NCBI GenBank assembly: GCA_038843015.1
Contig: JAWBSH010000006.1
Coordinates: 1-64,000, forward strand
Source of the DNA: Zestosphaera sp.
GTDB taxonomy: Archaea; Thermoproteota; Thermoprotei_A; Sulfolobales; NBVN01
DNA length: 64,000 bases
Reading direction: 5' to 3'
Shown here: positions 1 to 8,794 of the stretch, in pieces
Layout: each line of letters begins with the position of its first letter
Numbering within the stretch: the first letter of the stretch is position 1
Made by a program: the position numbers and the translations under genes
Notes under the pieces: generated by a model
The model's input: only the letters and a program-made list of their open reading frames with translations
The model's database searches: none
What the model was told of the DNA's origin: nothing

Positions 1-202
1 CGTGGTCTGCCTTATACAGCGTTAGATAGCCGGGACCCTCTTCAGGTAGGTGACCACTCACAATACCTGAGATGATATTATTAGGGTCGTGGACCCACAC
101 CCACCAGTCCGTGTTAGGGTCTACTTGTTCAGGAAACCCCATCTCAAATTGAAAGCCTGATTCACTAAAACCAAGTAAGAAGTTCTGTGGGATCTTTACC
201 AT
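1..202 (-). CDS. beta-glycosidase, GH1 family, N-terminal part (gene runs off the window)
   Basis: Reading leftwards from an ATG at 202, 67 codons stay open to the window edge. The translation contains FLLGFSESGFQFEMG, DPNTDWWVWVHDPNN and GHLPEEGPGYLTLYK, which match the N-terminus of archaeal GH1 beta-glycosidases of the Sulfolobus LacS type (strand 1 with the sugar-binding Gln, then the DTDWW/VHD segment). The family hydrolyses beta-linked gluco- and galactosides in the cytoplasm with two catalytic glutamates, both of which would lie outside the window. Only about 14% of a usual ~490-residue protein is visible, so catalytic competence cannot be judged. Confidence 0.9.
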   Translation of the reverse strand, partial: MVKIPQNFLLGFSESGFQFEMGFPEQVDPNTDWWVWVHDPNNIISGIVSGHLPEEGPGYLTLYKADH

Positions 203-309
203 ACACTACTCACATATAATATAACAGTTATCAAGATAAAACTTTTAATGCCTCAAAAACACGAGCACGAAGTAAAGATTAACGCTAGCACTTCAGAAGC
301 TCTCAGAGA

Positions 310-672
310 TTACCCTATTGAGTCTCTTACGTTAAATTTTATACTACCGTAATCTTTAGTCGTAGCAACAAAAACTATCTCGTGTTCTCCTGGTTCAAGC
401 TTAATACCTTCTACTCTTATCGTCACGGCAGTATTCAACGAGAAATTAACAGGATTTGACTCTGATACGTCCTTGTTTAATACACTTCCCGATTCCGTGA
501 TTAACTTAATGCTACCTATAGGGATTGGCTTACTGTCAACATGTATTTCCAAGGGTTTAATTAGTATAGCATCAGCAAGAACGTTTCTAAGCATGAGTTC
601 AAAGCCTTCTTCGGTGTTCTTAAGGCTCTTCTTAACATAGAGTCTCCTAAGAAAAATTGAGGGTATAATCAC
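310..672 (-). CDS. conserved hypothetical protein, small beta-rich
   Basis: About 120 residues. I do not recognise a named family. A short hydrophobic N-terminus (VIIPSIFLRRLYVKKSLKN) is followed by an alternating hydrophobic/polar pattern (IEGFELMLRN-like strands, LEPGEHEIVFVATTKDYG), suggesting an immunoglobulin-like beta sandwich. An upstream GTG at 705 is open, but the GTG at 672 has a GAGGTG ribosome site 7-8 bases before it and is preferred. It is divergent from the MFS gene and points towards the GH1 gene. No function is proposed. Confidence 0.6.
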   Translation of the reverse strand: MIIPSIFLRRLYVKKSLKNTEEGFELMLRNVLADAILIKPLEIHVDSKPIPIGSIKLITESGSVLNKDVSESNPVNFSLNTAVTIRVEGIKLEPGEHEIVFVATTKDYGSIKFNVRDSIG

Positions 673-802
673 TAGATACACCTCACAACTACTCACATAA
701 ACCAAGTTAATAAGCCTTCATGAAGGAACTCCTTATTATAAGCGAGAGTGAGTTATTGACGGCTTTTAATCTTAACTTTATTCATGTGGTTTTGGTGGTC
801 TC

Positions 803-2053
803 GTGAATAGCGACTCACTTAAAGGTTTGTTCAGGCGTGTGTTTAGTGAGTTTAGGTTCATGCTTAAAGGTAATGTCGGGATCATGGCTATCTCATGGTT
901 CCTATTCAGTCTTAGTGGTGCTCTTGTTCAGCCCTTTTTTACGCTCTATGCTAAGAGCCTCGGAGCTGACGAGTTCTCAATAGCTTTAGTTAAGTCAGCA
1001 GGTCTCTTAGCGCTTTCCATAGCTTTGATTCCTGGAGGCCTGCTCACAGACTACATTGGTAGAGTTAAGATGATAGTAGCCGGCACTATAGGGATAACGG
1101 TTATTCAATTTCTTTACGCTCTAGCGGATAGCTGGAGGTTTCTAGCTCTTATATGGATTTTAGACGAGTTACTTCACTTTTATCAACCAGCACTCTCAGC
1201 AATAGTTATGGACTCACTACCTAAGGATAAGACTCTAAAAGGCTTCATAATCCTTCAAGTATTCCCAAACTTGCCGTGGCTATTCATGCCTTTAGTAGGT
1301 GGCTACCTGTACGACACGTACGGGTTGATAGGTATTAGAGCAGGCTTTATACTTTCTGGAATAATCAGTGCCATAGTAACTATCTTGAGGATTAAAGGAT
1401 TTAAAGAAACCTACAGCTACAGACAAAACAACTCAAGTCCGAGAAATATAGTTTATAACTTAGTAAAGAACAGGAATAAAGTTTTCAATGCTTTAAGAGT
1501 TTACGTCTATACTGCTTTGTTATTCCCGATAGCTACGGGAGTTTCAAGCACCTACAGCTCTATCTACGTAGTTGACGAGCTCGGCATGAGCAAAGTTGAT
1601 TTAGGAGAGATTACGAGCTTCTCCATCGCCTTAAGCATAGCGTTTTCCTCGATATTCTCGACCTTCAAGAACGTTGATAAACATCTGCGTGAGCTGGGAG
1701 TGCTGGGGTCACTCTCCGTAGCTCTCTCACAGGCCGCATTGGGGCTTGCAGGAAAGACAGCCACCAACTTTGTTTTTCTTGCCGCACTCTCTTTTGTATT
1801 GAGTCAAGTAGGCTCTACACTGACAGGACCCGTAATCTCAGCAACACTCACTAGAATCATACCCATTGAACTCAGAGGCACTATGACAGGAATTCAGCGA
1901 ACGTTAGAAACTCTAGGCAGTTCTCTAGGTTCTTTTATAGCAGGAGTGCTCTACATCGTATTAGGCCCCTCAGACTCCCTACTGATCAGCTCGCTACTTG
2001 GATTAACAGCCACTTACTACTTACTAATGCTTCTAACTAAACTCACTACTTAG
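803..2053 (+). CDS. major facilitator superfamily transporter
   Basis: A 416-residue integral membrane protein with about 12 hydrophobic segments. The loop between helices 2 and 3 carries the MFS signature (GGLLTDYIGRVKMIV, residues ~75-90), and the same topology repeats in the second half (PIELRGTMTGIQRTLETLG). Substrate cannot be deduced; MFS proteins of this length are usually proton-coupled symporters or exporters of sugars, drugs or metabolites. The GTG start follows GGTGGT. It is a single gene, with the M55 peptidase 98 bases downstream and no obvious functional link. Confidence 0.85.
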   Translation: MNSDSLKGLFRRVFSEFRFMLKGNVGIMAISWFLFSLSGALVQPFFTLYAKSLGADEFSIALVKSAGLLALSIALIPGGLLTDYIGRVKMIVAGTIGITVIQFLYALADSWRFLALIWILDELLHFYQPALSAIVMDSLPKDKTLKGFIILQVFPNLPWLFMPLVGGYLYDTYGLIGIRAGFILSGIISAIVTILRIKGFKETYSYRQNNSSPRNIVYNLVKNRNKVFNALRVYVYTALLFPIATGVSSTYSSIYVVDELGMSKVDLGEITSFSIALSIAFSSIFSTFKNVDKHLRELGVLGSLSVALSQAALGLAGKTATNFVFLAALSFVLSQVGSTLTGPVISATLTRIIPIELRGTMTGIQRTLETLGSSLGSFIAGVLYIVLGPSDSLLISSLLGLTATYYLLMLLTKLTT

Positions 2054-2150
2054 TCAGTGTTCCACTTCTTGAAGTATGTGATTCCTGAAGATCTGACTCG
2101 CGCTATTTTTAACGTTTCAGTTAAGAATATATCTGACAGGTGTTTTAATC

Positions 2151-3008
2151 GTGCCGTGGAGGAGAGCCTTCCTCTCAGTGGATTTGGAGGGACTACCTCA
2201 CGTCGTAAGTCGTCTTCATTTAGTTCCTGGAAGACCTCTCTGGGAAGAGGCTAGAGAAATAGCTACTAAGGTCGTTGTGAGGGCGTGTGAGGTCTTGAGA
2301 GATAGCGGGTTCGAGGAAGTAGTTGTTGCTGACAGCCATGGGGATATGGTCAACCTAGAAGTGAGTAAGTTTTCAGACTATGTGGTGTTAGTCAGAGGTT
2401 ACCCCAGACCCACTTCTATGATAGCTGGTGCTGAAGGGAGTGACGTTGCTTTAATGATAGGATATCACTCGGGCTTCGGCACTCGTAAGGCAGTTTTTGA
2501 TCATACGTTCAGCGGGGCAGTAGTGAGAAGTCTTGAGTTCAACGGAGTCAGGTTCAGCGAGTATCTAGTGAATTCTTCTGCTTTAGGACATTTAGGAATT
2601 CCCGTAGTATTCTTGGCAGGCGACGAGAATTTAAGGACAGAGGTAGCTAAACACACTCCTTGGGTAGTATTCACTCCTTTAAAAGAATCACTAAGTAGGT
2701 ATTCAGCAAAAAGTCCATCACTAAGTAGAGTGTTGAAGGACCTAGAATTAGGTATTAGAGAAGGATTAAGAAAACATGCTGAGGGCTTAACAAAGCCGTT
2801 CAAGATAGAGACACCGGTTACTGTCAGAGTGAGTTTTCACGAGAGTGGGTTTGCTGACGTAGCAGAACTCCTACCGATAGTAAAGAGGGTTGACAGCTTG
2901 ACTGTAGAGTATGAGGCGCGCAATCCCGTAGAAGCCTACAAGATCTTAGAAGCGTTGATAATGGCTTCTCACGGCATTAGACTAATAACTGAGATTCAGT
3001 TAAGGTAG
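2151..3008 (+). CDS. M55 family D-aminopeptidase (DppA-like)
   Basis: 285 residues. Metal-binding motifs of the DppA family appear in order: SVDLEG (residues 9-14), DSHGDM (~64-69), GYHSGFG (~104-110) and FDHTFSG (~116-122). DppA-type enzymes are zinc-dependent, form decameric rings and hydrolyse D-Ala-containing dipeptides; archaeal members have been poorly characterised, so the substrate is open. The start is a GTG preceded by AGGTG; the protein begins close to the first beta strand as in relatives. The next gene starts 17 bases later on the same strand, so the two may be cotranscribed. Confidence 0.85.
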   Translation: MPWRRAFLSVDLEGLPHVVSRLHLVPGRPLWEEAREIATKVVVRACEVLRDSGFEEVVVADSHGDMVNLEVSKFSDYVVLVRGYPRPTSMIAGAEGSDVALMIGYHSGFGTRKAVFDHTFSGAVVRSLEFNGVRFSEYLVNSSALGHLGIPVVFLAGDENLRTEVAKHTPWVVFTPLKESLSRYSAKSPSLSRVLKDLELGIREGLRKHAEGLTKPFKIETPVTVRVSFHESGFADVAELLPIVKRVDSLTVEYEARNPVEAYKILEALIMASHGIRLITEIQLR

Positions 3009-3025
3009 TTGCTACAGGTTTTCTC

Positions 3026-3994
3026 ATGTTTAGGTCTCTCCTTAAACTAATAGAGAGTCCTGAAAAAATCGACTTCTTCAGGCTTTTCTATCCTTCTTTC
3101 TCGCTACCGCTAGTTTCTATATCTAGTGACGGCTTAAAGGCAGTTAAAGAATACGGACACTGTAGAGGGACTCAGCTAGTTATCGAGAATAACGGGTTAT
3201 ACGCTTTAAGCGACTTTAATGAGTGTCTCCAGTACTCGCAGTACTTGAGTGGCTCGTGGTTCAACGCAAGAGATTACCTAAGTAGCGTATCTGAGAACTT
3301 CAGGAACTTGATAGAAAGAATGCTGACTCTGTACACTGACTTAGGAATTCCGACGTCACCGCTAGACGATCTAGAACTCTTCACTTCCATAATACTCTCA
3401 CGCAATACTGACTACCATAGAAACACTGTAGGTTGGGTTAAGAAACTCCTTAAAACTTTCCCCTCTCTAGAATCACTAATCAACGCTGAGTCAGACTTCT
3501 TGGTCTCTAGGGTTAGCAGTAGCTACCAAGTACTTGAGTTACCGAAAATCTTGGATTGCTACTTGAGAGTGAGGAACTTGCTGAAGGGACCCTCAGAAAA
3601 CTCGCGAGCTCTCTTAAGATGTCCTGGAGTAGGTCCTAAGACGCTGTACGCCTACATACTCTTCGTGAAACTAGATTCTAGGTATGCTCCAATAGACACT
3701 AACTTGCTAAGCTTCTTGAGCAGACTAAGAGATTTAAGAAGAATAATCAGCAAGTCGGCGCTCCCTATCAAAGAATATTGCTTTAAGTACGTCTGTGATT
3801 CATGTCCGAAGAACGGCGTGTGCATTGAAGCATTGCTGAGGAATAAGTTAGGACCTCTAAATGGTTGGTTCCAGACTGTCGCTTTCTTACACAACAAGAC
3901 ATACTGCGCAACTAGAAAATGTCTTGTGTGCCCACTATCTACGGAATGCCTATCCTTCATAGGGAGAGGCGACCTGACCTCCTCCCCGCCCTAA
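3026..3994 (+). CDS. HhH-GPD DNA glycosylase/AP lyase with two Cys4 motifs
   Basis: 322 residues. Residues 197-209 (LLRCPGVGPKTLY) form the helix-hairpin-helix; K205 and D224 (APIDTN) align with the catalytic Lys and Asp of endonuclease III, so a bifunctional base-excision glycosylase/AP lyase is likely. Unusually there are two C-x4-C-x2-C-x5-C clusters, C252/257/260/266 and C294/299/302/308, where endonuclease III has one [4Fe-4S] site. The ~100-residue N-terminal part has no match I can name. The last six residues and stop codon lie inside an inserted IS605-like element, so the original C-terminus was slightly altered or lost. Family call firm; lesion specificity unknown. Confidence 0.8.
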   Translation: MFRSLLKLIESPEKIDFFRLFYPSFSLPLVSISSDGLKAVKEYGHCRGTQLVIENNGLYALSDFNECLQYSQYLSGSWFNARDYLSSVSENFRNLIERMLTLYTDLGIPTSPLDDLELFTSIILSRNTDYHRNTVGWVKKLLKTFPSLESLINAESDFLVSRVSSSYQVLELPKILDCYLRVRNLLKGPSENSRALLRCPGVGPKTLYAYILFVKLDSRYAPIDTNLLSFLSRLRDLRRIISKSALPIKEYCFKYVCDSCPKNGVCIEALLRNKLGPLNGWFQTVAFLHNKTYCATRKCLVCPLSTECLSFIGRGDLTSSPP

Positions 3995-4190
3995 AGTGCG
4001 GGGGTTCTGGGGAGGTTTGGAGCTACATTCCCGGCTATCGCCGGGTTCAGCTCCGCGCCCGGTCTCAGGCGCATTACCCCTACCCCGTGTAGAGCGGGGC
4101 TCAGGGATATGGCTTCCCAATACCTAAAGAATACAGAGCTTAAAACCTTACCACACCATCCCCGCCCTAAAGAACGAGGCTTTCGGGATT
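3974..4190 (-). mobile_element. IS605/IS1341-like mini-element, copy 1 (tnpB remnant with both ends)
   Basis: A 217-base unit, oriented on the minus strand. Its left end sits directly after TTAC (plus-strand GTAA at 4191-4194), the target used by IS608-type single-strand transposons. The left-end foot has a CCCCGCCCTAAAG-type half-hairpin, then a tnpB C-terminal fragment reading MRLRPGAELNPAIAGNV with its stop codon inside the right-end hairpin (CCCCGCCCTAAAGTGCGGGG), and it ends at GGAGGAGGTCAG. Neither tnpA nor the TnpB catalytic domain is present. The same internal deletion is seen in the copy at 31011, so this looks like a non-autonomous family. The tnpB 3' end plus right end is also the usual source of omega RNA. 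Confidence 0.75.
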
Positions 4191-4238
4191 GTAAGAACTT
4201 AATAACATGCTTAACGGATTATGTAGAGGGTTAGGTAA

Positions 4239-4787
4239 TTGAGTAGTGACTTGACTTACTGTGAGATGTGCGGCAGACCCATAAAGAAGAGAGAAGCTAG
4301 AGTAGTTTATGTTGAGGGGAGTAAGCTAGTTCTGTGTTTTTCTTGCTATTCTAAAGTCTCTAAGAGAGCCGTGAGCGCTGAGCTGAGAGAAATCGCTCAA
4401 AAGCCTGCATCAACACACTCACACAGACCCAGTCTCACCACTCGAGCAACTAGCAAGACACCGCAGAAAAGTAGTAAAGTGGTAGATGAGTACGAAGTGG
4501 TTCCAGACTATCATGAGAGAATAAAGAAAGCTAGAGAGAAGCTAGGATGGTCGCAGAAAGTGCTTGCTAACGCAGTTAGAGAGAGCGAGAATGTTATTAA
4601 GAGAATAGAAGCCGGACGTCTAGTCCCCTCAATAGACCTAGCACGCAGGTTAGAGAACGTACTTAAAATACAGCTGTTAGAGCCGGTAGTCGACACAAGC
4701 GTCAGTACCTCAAAAACCGTGAGTAAGGGTATTACGGGCCTCACAATAGGTGACGTAATGGTTTTAAGGAAGGAAGAGAAGGAGTAG
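4239..4787 (+). CDS. mbf1: archaeal MBF1 (multiprotein bridging factor 1 homologue)
   Basis: 182 residues. An N-terminal zinc ribbon (CEMCGRPI at residues 8-15, then CFSCYS) is followed by a flexible Ser/Thr-rich linker and a Cro/C1-type helix-turn-helix (IKKAREKLGWSQKVLANAV ... IKRIEAGRLVPS). This is the domain order of archaeal MBF1, reported to associate with the small ribosomal subunit and thought to act in translation. A TTG start follows a GAGGGTTAGG leader. Three bases separate it from hflX, another ribosome-associated protein, which suggests cotranscription and a shared translational role. Confidence 0.92.
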   Translation: MSSDLTYCEMCGRPIKKREARVVYVEGSKLVLCFSCYSKVSKRAVSAELREIAQKPASTHSHRPSLTTRATSKTPQKSSKVVDEYEVVPDYHERIKKAREKLGWSQKVLANAVRESENVIKRIEAGRLVPSIDLARRLENVLKIQLLEPVVDTSVSTSKTVSKGITGLTIGDVMVLRKEEKE

Positions 4788-4790
4788 CTG

Positions 4791-5924
4791 ATGAGTAAGA
4801 AATCAATACTAGTAGCTAGAGAAAGCGATTTAAGTGAGGCGCTTTCTCTAGCTGACACAATACGTTTAAATATAGTTAAGAAACTCATACTACGAAATAA
4901 CTACAGACCAGACAGAAACTACTTCCTCAACTCAAGACTACTAGACGAAGTCAAGAGTCTCCTTAACACTCTCAACTCGAACAAAACAATAATAGACTCA
5001 ATCTACATCTATGAAGTCCTACACCCACGTCAGGTAGTCAATTTAATAAAAGAGCTAAAGTTAGAAGTTAGAGACAAGATACTAATGGTTCTTGAAATAT
5101 TCGCTGGCCACGCAGGCTCTAAAGAAGCTAAGTTGCAGATAGAGATGGCTGAGATAACATATCAACTACCCATCGTTAAAGAGTGGATTAGGAAAGCTAA
5201 GTTAGGTGAGCTCCCGGGTTTCATGGGTCCTGGAGAATACGCTACCGAGACCTACTATAACCACATGAGAAGAAGACTCGCTAAAATAAGAAAAGACTTG
5301 AATGAGTTGAGAATCAGGAGAAGAAAAGAAAGAGAACTTAGAGTCTCTAAAGGTTTCCCACACATAGCTATTTCAGGCTACGCCAACGCAGGAAAAACAA
5401 CTCTATTTAATTCCCTAACTAAACTAAGCAAGCCTACAGGTCCAGAAATGTTCACAACTATTTCTCCTAAAGTGGCGTTAGCGTTAATAGACTGCTCTGA
5501 GGTAGTGTTTGTCGACACTGTAGGTTTCATAAGAGACTTACCTCCGGAAGTTATAGAGGCTTTCTACGCTACACTAGAAGAAATCTCATTCTCAGACTTG
5601 GCAGTCTTAGTTCTAGACTCTTCTGAACCCTCAAACATGATTGAGTCGAAACTAAAGACTTCACTAGATATACTATCGAAGATAGGATACTTTGGGAAAC
5701 CTCTCATCGTAGCTCTAAATAAAATCGACTTAAGTAACGACCTAGAAAACATAGAGAGTCTAGTCAGAGACTACATGTCTTCTAACTACTTATGGAGTTG
5801 GCGTCTAGTTAAAGTTTCTGCTCTGAAGGGTAAGGGTTTGAGCGAGCTTAAGAAGGTATTATGTGAGTTTCTCTCACCGAAAACTAGCGAGGGTCTTAAA
5901 ACAAGTAGTTTCAGACATAATTAG
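4791..5924 (+). CDS. hflX: HflX-family ribosome-associated GTPase
   Basis: 377 residues. The N-terminal HflX domain ([20 protein letters not shown] is its conserved core region, ~78-98) contains the glycine-rich GFMGPGEY segment (143-150) and a coiled coil (154-185). The G domain shows G1 GYANAGKTT (196-204), G3 DTVGF (242-246) and G4 NKID (310-313). HflX binds the 50S subunit or 70S ribosome and in bacteria splits stalled or heat-damaged ribosomes. The ATG start follows immediately after mbf1. The downstream Trm56 gene begins ~37 bases after the stop if its TTG start is used. Confidence 0.95.
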   Translation: MSKKSILVARESDLSEALSLADTIRLNIVKKLILRNNYRPDRNYFLNSRLLDEVKSLLNTLNSNKTIIDSIYIYEVLHPRQVVNLIKELKLEVRDKILMVLEIFAGHAGSKEAKLQIEMAEITYQLPIVKEWIRKAKLGELPGFMGPGEYATETYYNHMRRRLAKIRKDLNELRIRRRKERELRVSKGFPHIAISGYANAGKTTLFNSLTKLSKPTGPEMFTTISPKVALALIDCSEVVFVDTVGFIRDLPPEVIEAFYATLEEISFSDLAVLVLDSSEPSNMIESKLKTSLDILSKIGYFGKPLIVALNKIDLSNDLENIESLVRDYMSSNYLWSWRLVKVSALKGKGLSELKKVLCEFLSPKTSEGLKTSSFRHN

Positions 5925-5961
5925 AGGTCTGAGCCCTAAATATATTTTTAGGGGGACCGCT

Positions 5962-6510
5962 TTGCTCCATAAGGGAATTAAAGTTTGCGTTTTAAGGATA
6001 GGTCATAGACCTGAGAGAGATAAGAGGGTGACTACGCACGTAGCGCTTACCGCGAGAGCTTTTGGTGCGTCGTGTTTTGTATTAGGCGATGTAGAAGATC
6101 AGAGTGTTTCTGAGAGTTTAAGGAAAGTCTGCGAGAGGTGGGGCTGCGGAGACTTTAAGTATCTCTCGGGCGTTTCTAGTATTAAGTTTATTAATGAGTG
6201 GAAAAATTCCGGAGGTTCTGTAGTGCACCTCACGATGTACGGCTTACACCTCGACGAGGTCATCAACACTATAAGGTCGTCATCTAAAGATTTACTGGTT
6301 GTAGTAGGCGCATCGAAAGTTCCGAGAATCTTCTACGAGTTAGCAGACTTTAACGTAGCGATAGGGCATCAACCACACTCGGAAGTTGCTGCCTTAGCAA
6401 TCTTCTTAGACAGGCTTTTTGAAGGAAAAGAACTTCACCTTATTTTCTCTGATGCTAAATATTATATAGAGCCGTCGATTAAGGGAAAGAAGGTGGTTAG
6501 AGTTGGGTAA
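5962..6510 (+). CDS. tRNA (cytidine(56)-2'-O)-methyltransferase Trm56
   Basis: 183 residues from the chosen start. The conserved archaeal Trm56 blocks are all present: [20 protein letters not shown] near the N-terminus, VHLTMYGL in the middle and [19 protein letters not shown] near the end. This SPOUT-fold enzyme uses S-adenosylmethionine to methylate the ribose of C56 in the T-loop, found almost throughout archaea. An ATG at 5863 is open but overlaps hflX by 62 bases and adds a tail absent from relatives; the TTG at 5962 has AGGGGGA seven bases upstream and places the first strand right at the N-terminus. The stop overlaps the TTG start of tfe. Confidence 0.93.
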   Translation: MLHKGIKVCVLRIGHRPERDKRVTTHVALTARAFGASCFVLGDVEDQSVSESLRKVCERWGCGDFKYLSGVSSIKFINEWKNSGGSVVHLTMYGLHLDEVINTIRSSSKDLLVVVGASKVPRIFYELADFNVAIGHQPHSEVAALAIFLDRLFEGKELHLIFSDAKYYIEPSIKGKKVVRVG

Positions 6511-7036
6511 GTCTAGAAAGTTAGACGAGCTATCTAAATTTATTGAAGAATATATCGGGGAAGCGGGCAAGGCAGTTTTCGAAGTCTTAGTTAAGCGTAA
6601 TAAAGAGTTAACAGACTCAGAAATAGTTTCAGAGACGGGCATTAACGAGCAGGAAGTTAGAAGAGCTCTATACGAGCTACACTCATTAGGCATTGTTGCT
6701 TACAAGAAAAAGCAGAGTCCTGAAGATGGAAAGTTTATTTATACGTGGTTCATAGACGGAGGCAGACTTAATCAAGTCCTCCTCCAGAGAAAGAAAGAAA
6801 CATTAAGTAAACTTAAGGCTAGGCTAAATTTCGAGTCTAACAATACTTTCTTCGTGTGTGACGTTGACGGTGTTAGACTAACTTTTGATGAGGCTTTCGA
6901 GAATGACTTTAAGTGTCCTAAGTGTGGGGCTGATTTAAGGCCTGAAGACAATACGACTACTAAAGAATTCCTGAAGAAAATGATCGCCAAACTCGAAGAG
7001 GAAATATCTAATGAGGAGAAGGAAGTCACTAGTTGA
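6503..7036 (+). CDS. tfe: transcription initiation factor TFE, alpha subunit
   Basis: 177 residues. A winged helix (residues ~15-85, [20 protein letters not shown] as recognition region) is followed by a coiled linker and a C-terminal zinc ribbon. TFE-alpha stabilises the open promoter complex with RNA polymerase. The ribbon is atypical: C119 is followed by D122 where the second cysteine is expected, while C138/C141 (CPKCG) are intact. The TTG start overlaps the end of the Trm56 gene by eight bases, and its own 3' end overlaps the cytosine methyltransferase by 26 bases, so the three genes are very likely one transcript. Confidence 0.93.
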   Translation: MGKSRKLDELSKFIEEYIGEAGKAVFEVLVKRNKELTDSEIVSETGINEQEVRRALYELHSLGIVAYKKKQSPEDGKFIYTWFIDGGRLNQVLLQRKKETLSKLKARLNFESNNTFFVCDVDGVRLTFDEAFENDFKCPKCGADLRPEDNTTTKEFLKKMIAKLEEEISNEEKEVTS

Positions 7037-7979
7037 TTTATTTGCTGGTGGCGGAGGCTTTAGCAGGGGATTCTATGAAGCGGGCTTTGAGCCCGTCCTA
7101 GCTGTAGAGATAGATGAAGCCTCAACTAAGACATACGTATCTAACTTCCCTAAATCGCTAATTATATCGGAAGACATACGCGACCTCGAGTGCTGGAGGT
7201 TACGTGACCTTCTAAGTTATGAGAAAGTAGACGTAGTGATAGGCTCCCCACCTTGCGAGCCTTTCACAGGGTCCAACCCTAACAGAATGAAAGACCCTCT
7301 AGACAGACTGTATAGAGACGAGACAGGCAGACTAGTCTTAGAATTCATAAGGATTCTTGAATGTCTAGAGCCTGAGTACTTCGTCATGGAGAACGTTCCG
7401 GCAATACTAGACGGAGACCTGAGTTCAGCACTTAAGGAAGAATTTAGTAGGGTTGGGTATGACGTCTACTTCAACCTTCTCAGAGCAGAAGATTATGGAA
7501 CTCCCTCAAGAAGACTTAGAGTGTTCATATCTAATGTTCGTATAGACCCTCCTAAGTCAAGTAGGCTAATTACTGTGTTAGAAGCAATTTCAGACCTTCC
7601 GGAACCTTCGGCAGACCCTCAGATACCTAATCACGAGCCGCCGCCAAGTCTCAGTAAGTCTAAGCTGAAGAAAGTGCTTAGGCTTAGGTGGGGTGATTCA
7701 GTAGTTAAGTATGAAGGTGCTGAAGGACGATTCTTACCTAATCTTATTAGGTTGCATCCCTACAAGACAGCGCCGACGGTGTTAGGCTCTTCAAGATTCA
7801 TACATCCTTTCGAGAACAGGCTACTTACTGTCAGAGAGCAGGCTAGACTGATGGGGTTCCCTGACAACCACGTATTTCTGGGAGGTAGAGACCAACAATA
7901 TAATCAAGTGGGGGAGGCTGTTCCGCCACCAATAGCTAGAGCGATAGCTCTTGAGTTACTTAAGCGTTTAGGTACTTGA
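7011..7979 (+). CDS. C5 cytosine-specific methyltransferase (Dcm/Dnmt2 class)
   Basis: 322 residues with motifs in canonical order: [11 protein letters not shown] (9-18), IV SPPCEPF with catalytic C82, VI ENV (127-129), VIII PSRRLRVF, then target-recognition region (~185-265) and X QVGEAVPPPIARAI. The family transfers methyl from S-adenosylmethionine to cytosine C5, normally in DNA. The PPCEPFTG version differs from the common PPCQxFS and recalls the PPCxPF of Dnmt2-like enzymes, so a tRNA target is a real alternative. No restriction endonuclease is adjacent; it overlaps tfe, suggesting a solitary, housekeeping role rather than a restriction system. ATG start preceded by GAGGAA. Confidence 0.9.
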   Translation: MRRRKSLVDLFAGGGGFSRGFYEAGFEPVLAVEIDEASTKTYVSNFPKSLIISEDIRDLECWRLRDLLSYEKVDVVIGSPPCEPFTGSNPNRMKDPLDRLYRDETGRLVLEFIRILECLEPEYFVMENVPAILDGDLSSALKEEFSRVGYDVYFNLLRAEDYGTPSRRLRVFISNVRIDPPKSSRLITVLEAISDLPEPSADPQIPNHEPPPSLSKSKLKKVLRLRWGDSVVKYEGAEGRFLPNLIRLHPYKTAPTVLGSSRFIHPFENRLLTVREQARLMGFPDNHVFLGGRDQQYNQVGEAVPPPIARAIALELLKRLGT

Positions 7980-8095
7980 AAATCTAACCATCATTTTTAA
8001 GCCTCTTTTATGAAATAGTTGTTGTGAGAACTCAAGACGAGAAGAGGTAGTCTTGATAACAAAGCTCGTATTGCTGAGTAGGTTGGTGAACAGAG

Positions 8096-8626
8096 GTGTT
8101 GGGTCAAAGTCCTGTGAACACTGAGCAGACACTAAGAACTAGAGACGGTGATGACAGCTTAGAACTAATAGTAGTAGTCAGTAATGTTTCGTCTCCTCAG
8201 AGACTAATTGATTTCGCTAAGCTAGTCTATGGTCTAAGCAACTTAAGAAGTAGCCTAGTCTTCACTAGGGTTTCTGGCATGGCGGCCCAGTCAGGAGTGC
8301 CTGAAGTAAGTAAGTATCTGTATAGGTTAGGTAAACCATTACTTCTCCTGCCATCACCTCAGGATGTCATCGACTTGCTAAAGCCTGACAGAATTCTAGT
8401 ATTAGCTAAAACTGATGTTTCTAAAGACATCGAAGAAATAGCTGACAGCTTGAAAGGTCGAGTAGCTCTGTTAGTCAACGGCGGCGATACACCTCCACCT
8501 AAAACAGAGCTTAGCTTAGGGGATCACGTTATGGTGAGAGAGCTTGACCCATCTACACCACCCCAAGCACTACTAGCTATAACACTCTACGTGATTATGA
8601 AGAAGCACGCAGAGAAAAACATTTAA
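8096..8626 (+). CDS. SPOUT-like protein of the COG4080 type (sometimes labelled RecB-family nuclease)
   Basis: 176 residues. The central motifs (SSPQRLIDFAKLVYGL, VSGMAAQSGVPEVSKYLYRL, LLLLPSPQDVIDLLKPD, RVALLVNGGDTPPPKTELSL) match from memory a conserved archaeal family annotated both as a SpoU-related methylase and as a RecB-like nuclease. The alternating strand/helix pattern and the glycine-rich C-terminal knot-like region favour a SPOUT fold, which would mean RNA methylation. The start is uncertain: GTG at 8096 gives an N-terminal extension of about 25 residues before the first strand ELIVVVSNV. The tRNA-Gln gene follows 26 bases after the stop. Confidence 0.65.
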   Translation: MLGQSPVNTEQTLRTRDGDDSLELIVVVSNVSSPQRLIDFAKLVYGLSNLRSSLVFTRVSGMAAQSGVPEVSKYLYRLGKPLLLLPSPQDVIDLLKPDRILVLAKTDVSKDIEEIADSLKGRVALLVNGGDTPPPKTELSLGDHVMVRELDPSTPPQALLAITLYVIMKKHAEKNI

Positions 8627-8652
8627 GCTGAGTTACTATAAGAAAATCGTGG

Positions 8653-8740
8653 AGCCGGGTCGTCTAGCGGCCAAGGATGCGGGGCTTTGGACCTAACAGG
8701 AGGAACCCCCGTGACCGGGGTTCGAATCCCCGCCCGGCTA
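8653..8740 (+). tRNA. tRNA-Gln (anticodon TTG) with a short intron
   Basis: Cloverleaf: acceptor AGCCGGG/CCCGGCT, anticodon stem CGGGG/CCCCG with loop CTTTGGA (anticodon TTG at 34-36), T-arm CGGGG-TTCGAAT-CCCCG, discriminator A at 8740 and genomic CCA at 8741-8743. A 15-base insert next to position 37/38, about 8692-8706, must be removed to close the anticodon stem; its exact edge can slide by one base because of the flanking A/C. Short introns at 37/38 are cut by the archaeal tRNA splicing endonuclease. Confidence 0.92.
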
Positions 8741-8794
8741 CCACGTCATTTTCTACTTAAAATCGTGCGGCTCGTATAATACTTCGGGATTTTC

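Noticed and set aside
2057-2254. 65-codon plus-strand frame before the M55 gene
   Set aside because: Mostly overlaps the M55 gene in another frame and has no recognisable features.
7011-7979. Restriction-modification system around the C5 methyltransferase
   Set aside because: Neighbours are TFE and a SPOUT-like protein; no endonuclease, specificity subunit or Vsr-like gene is adjacent.
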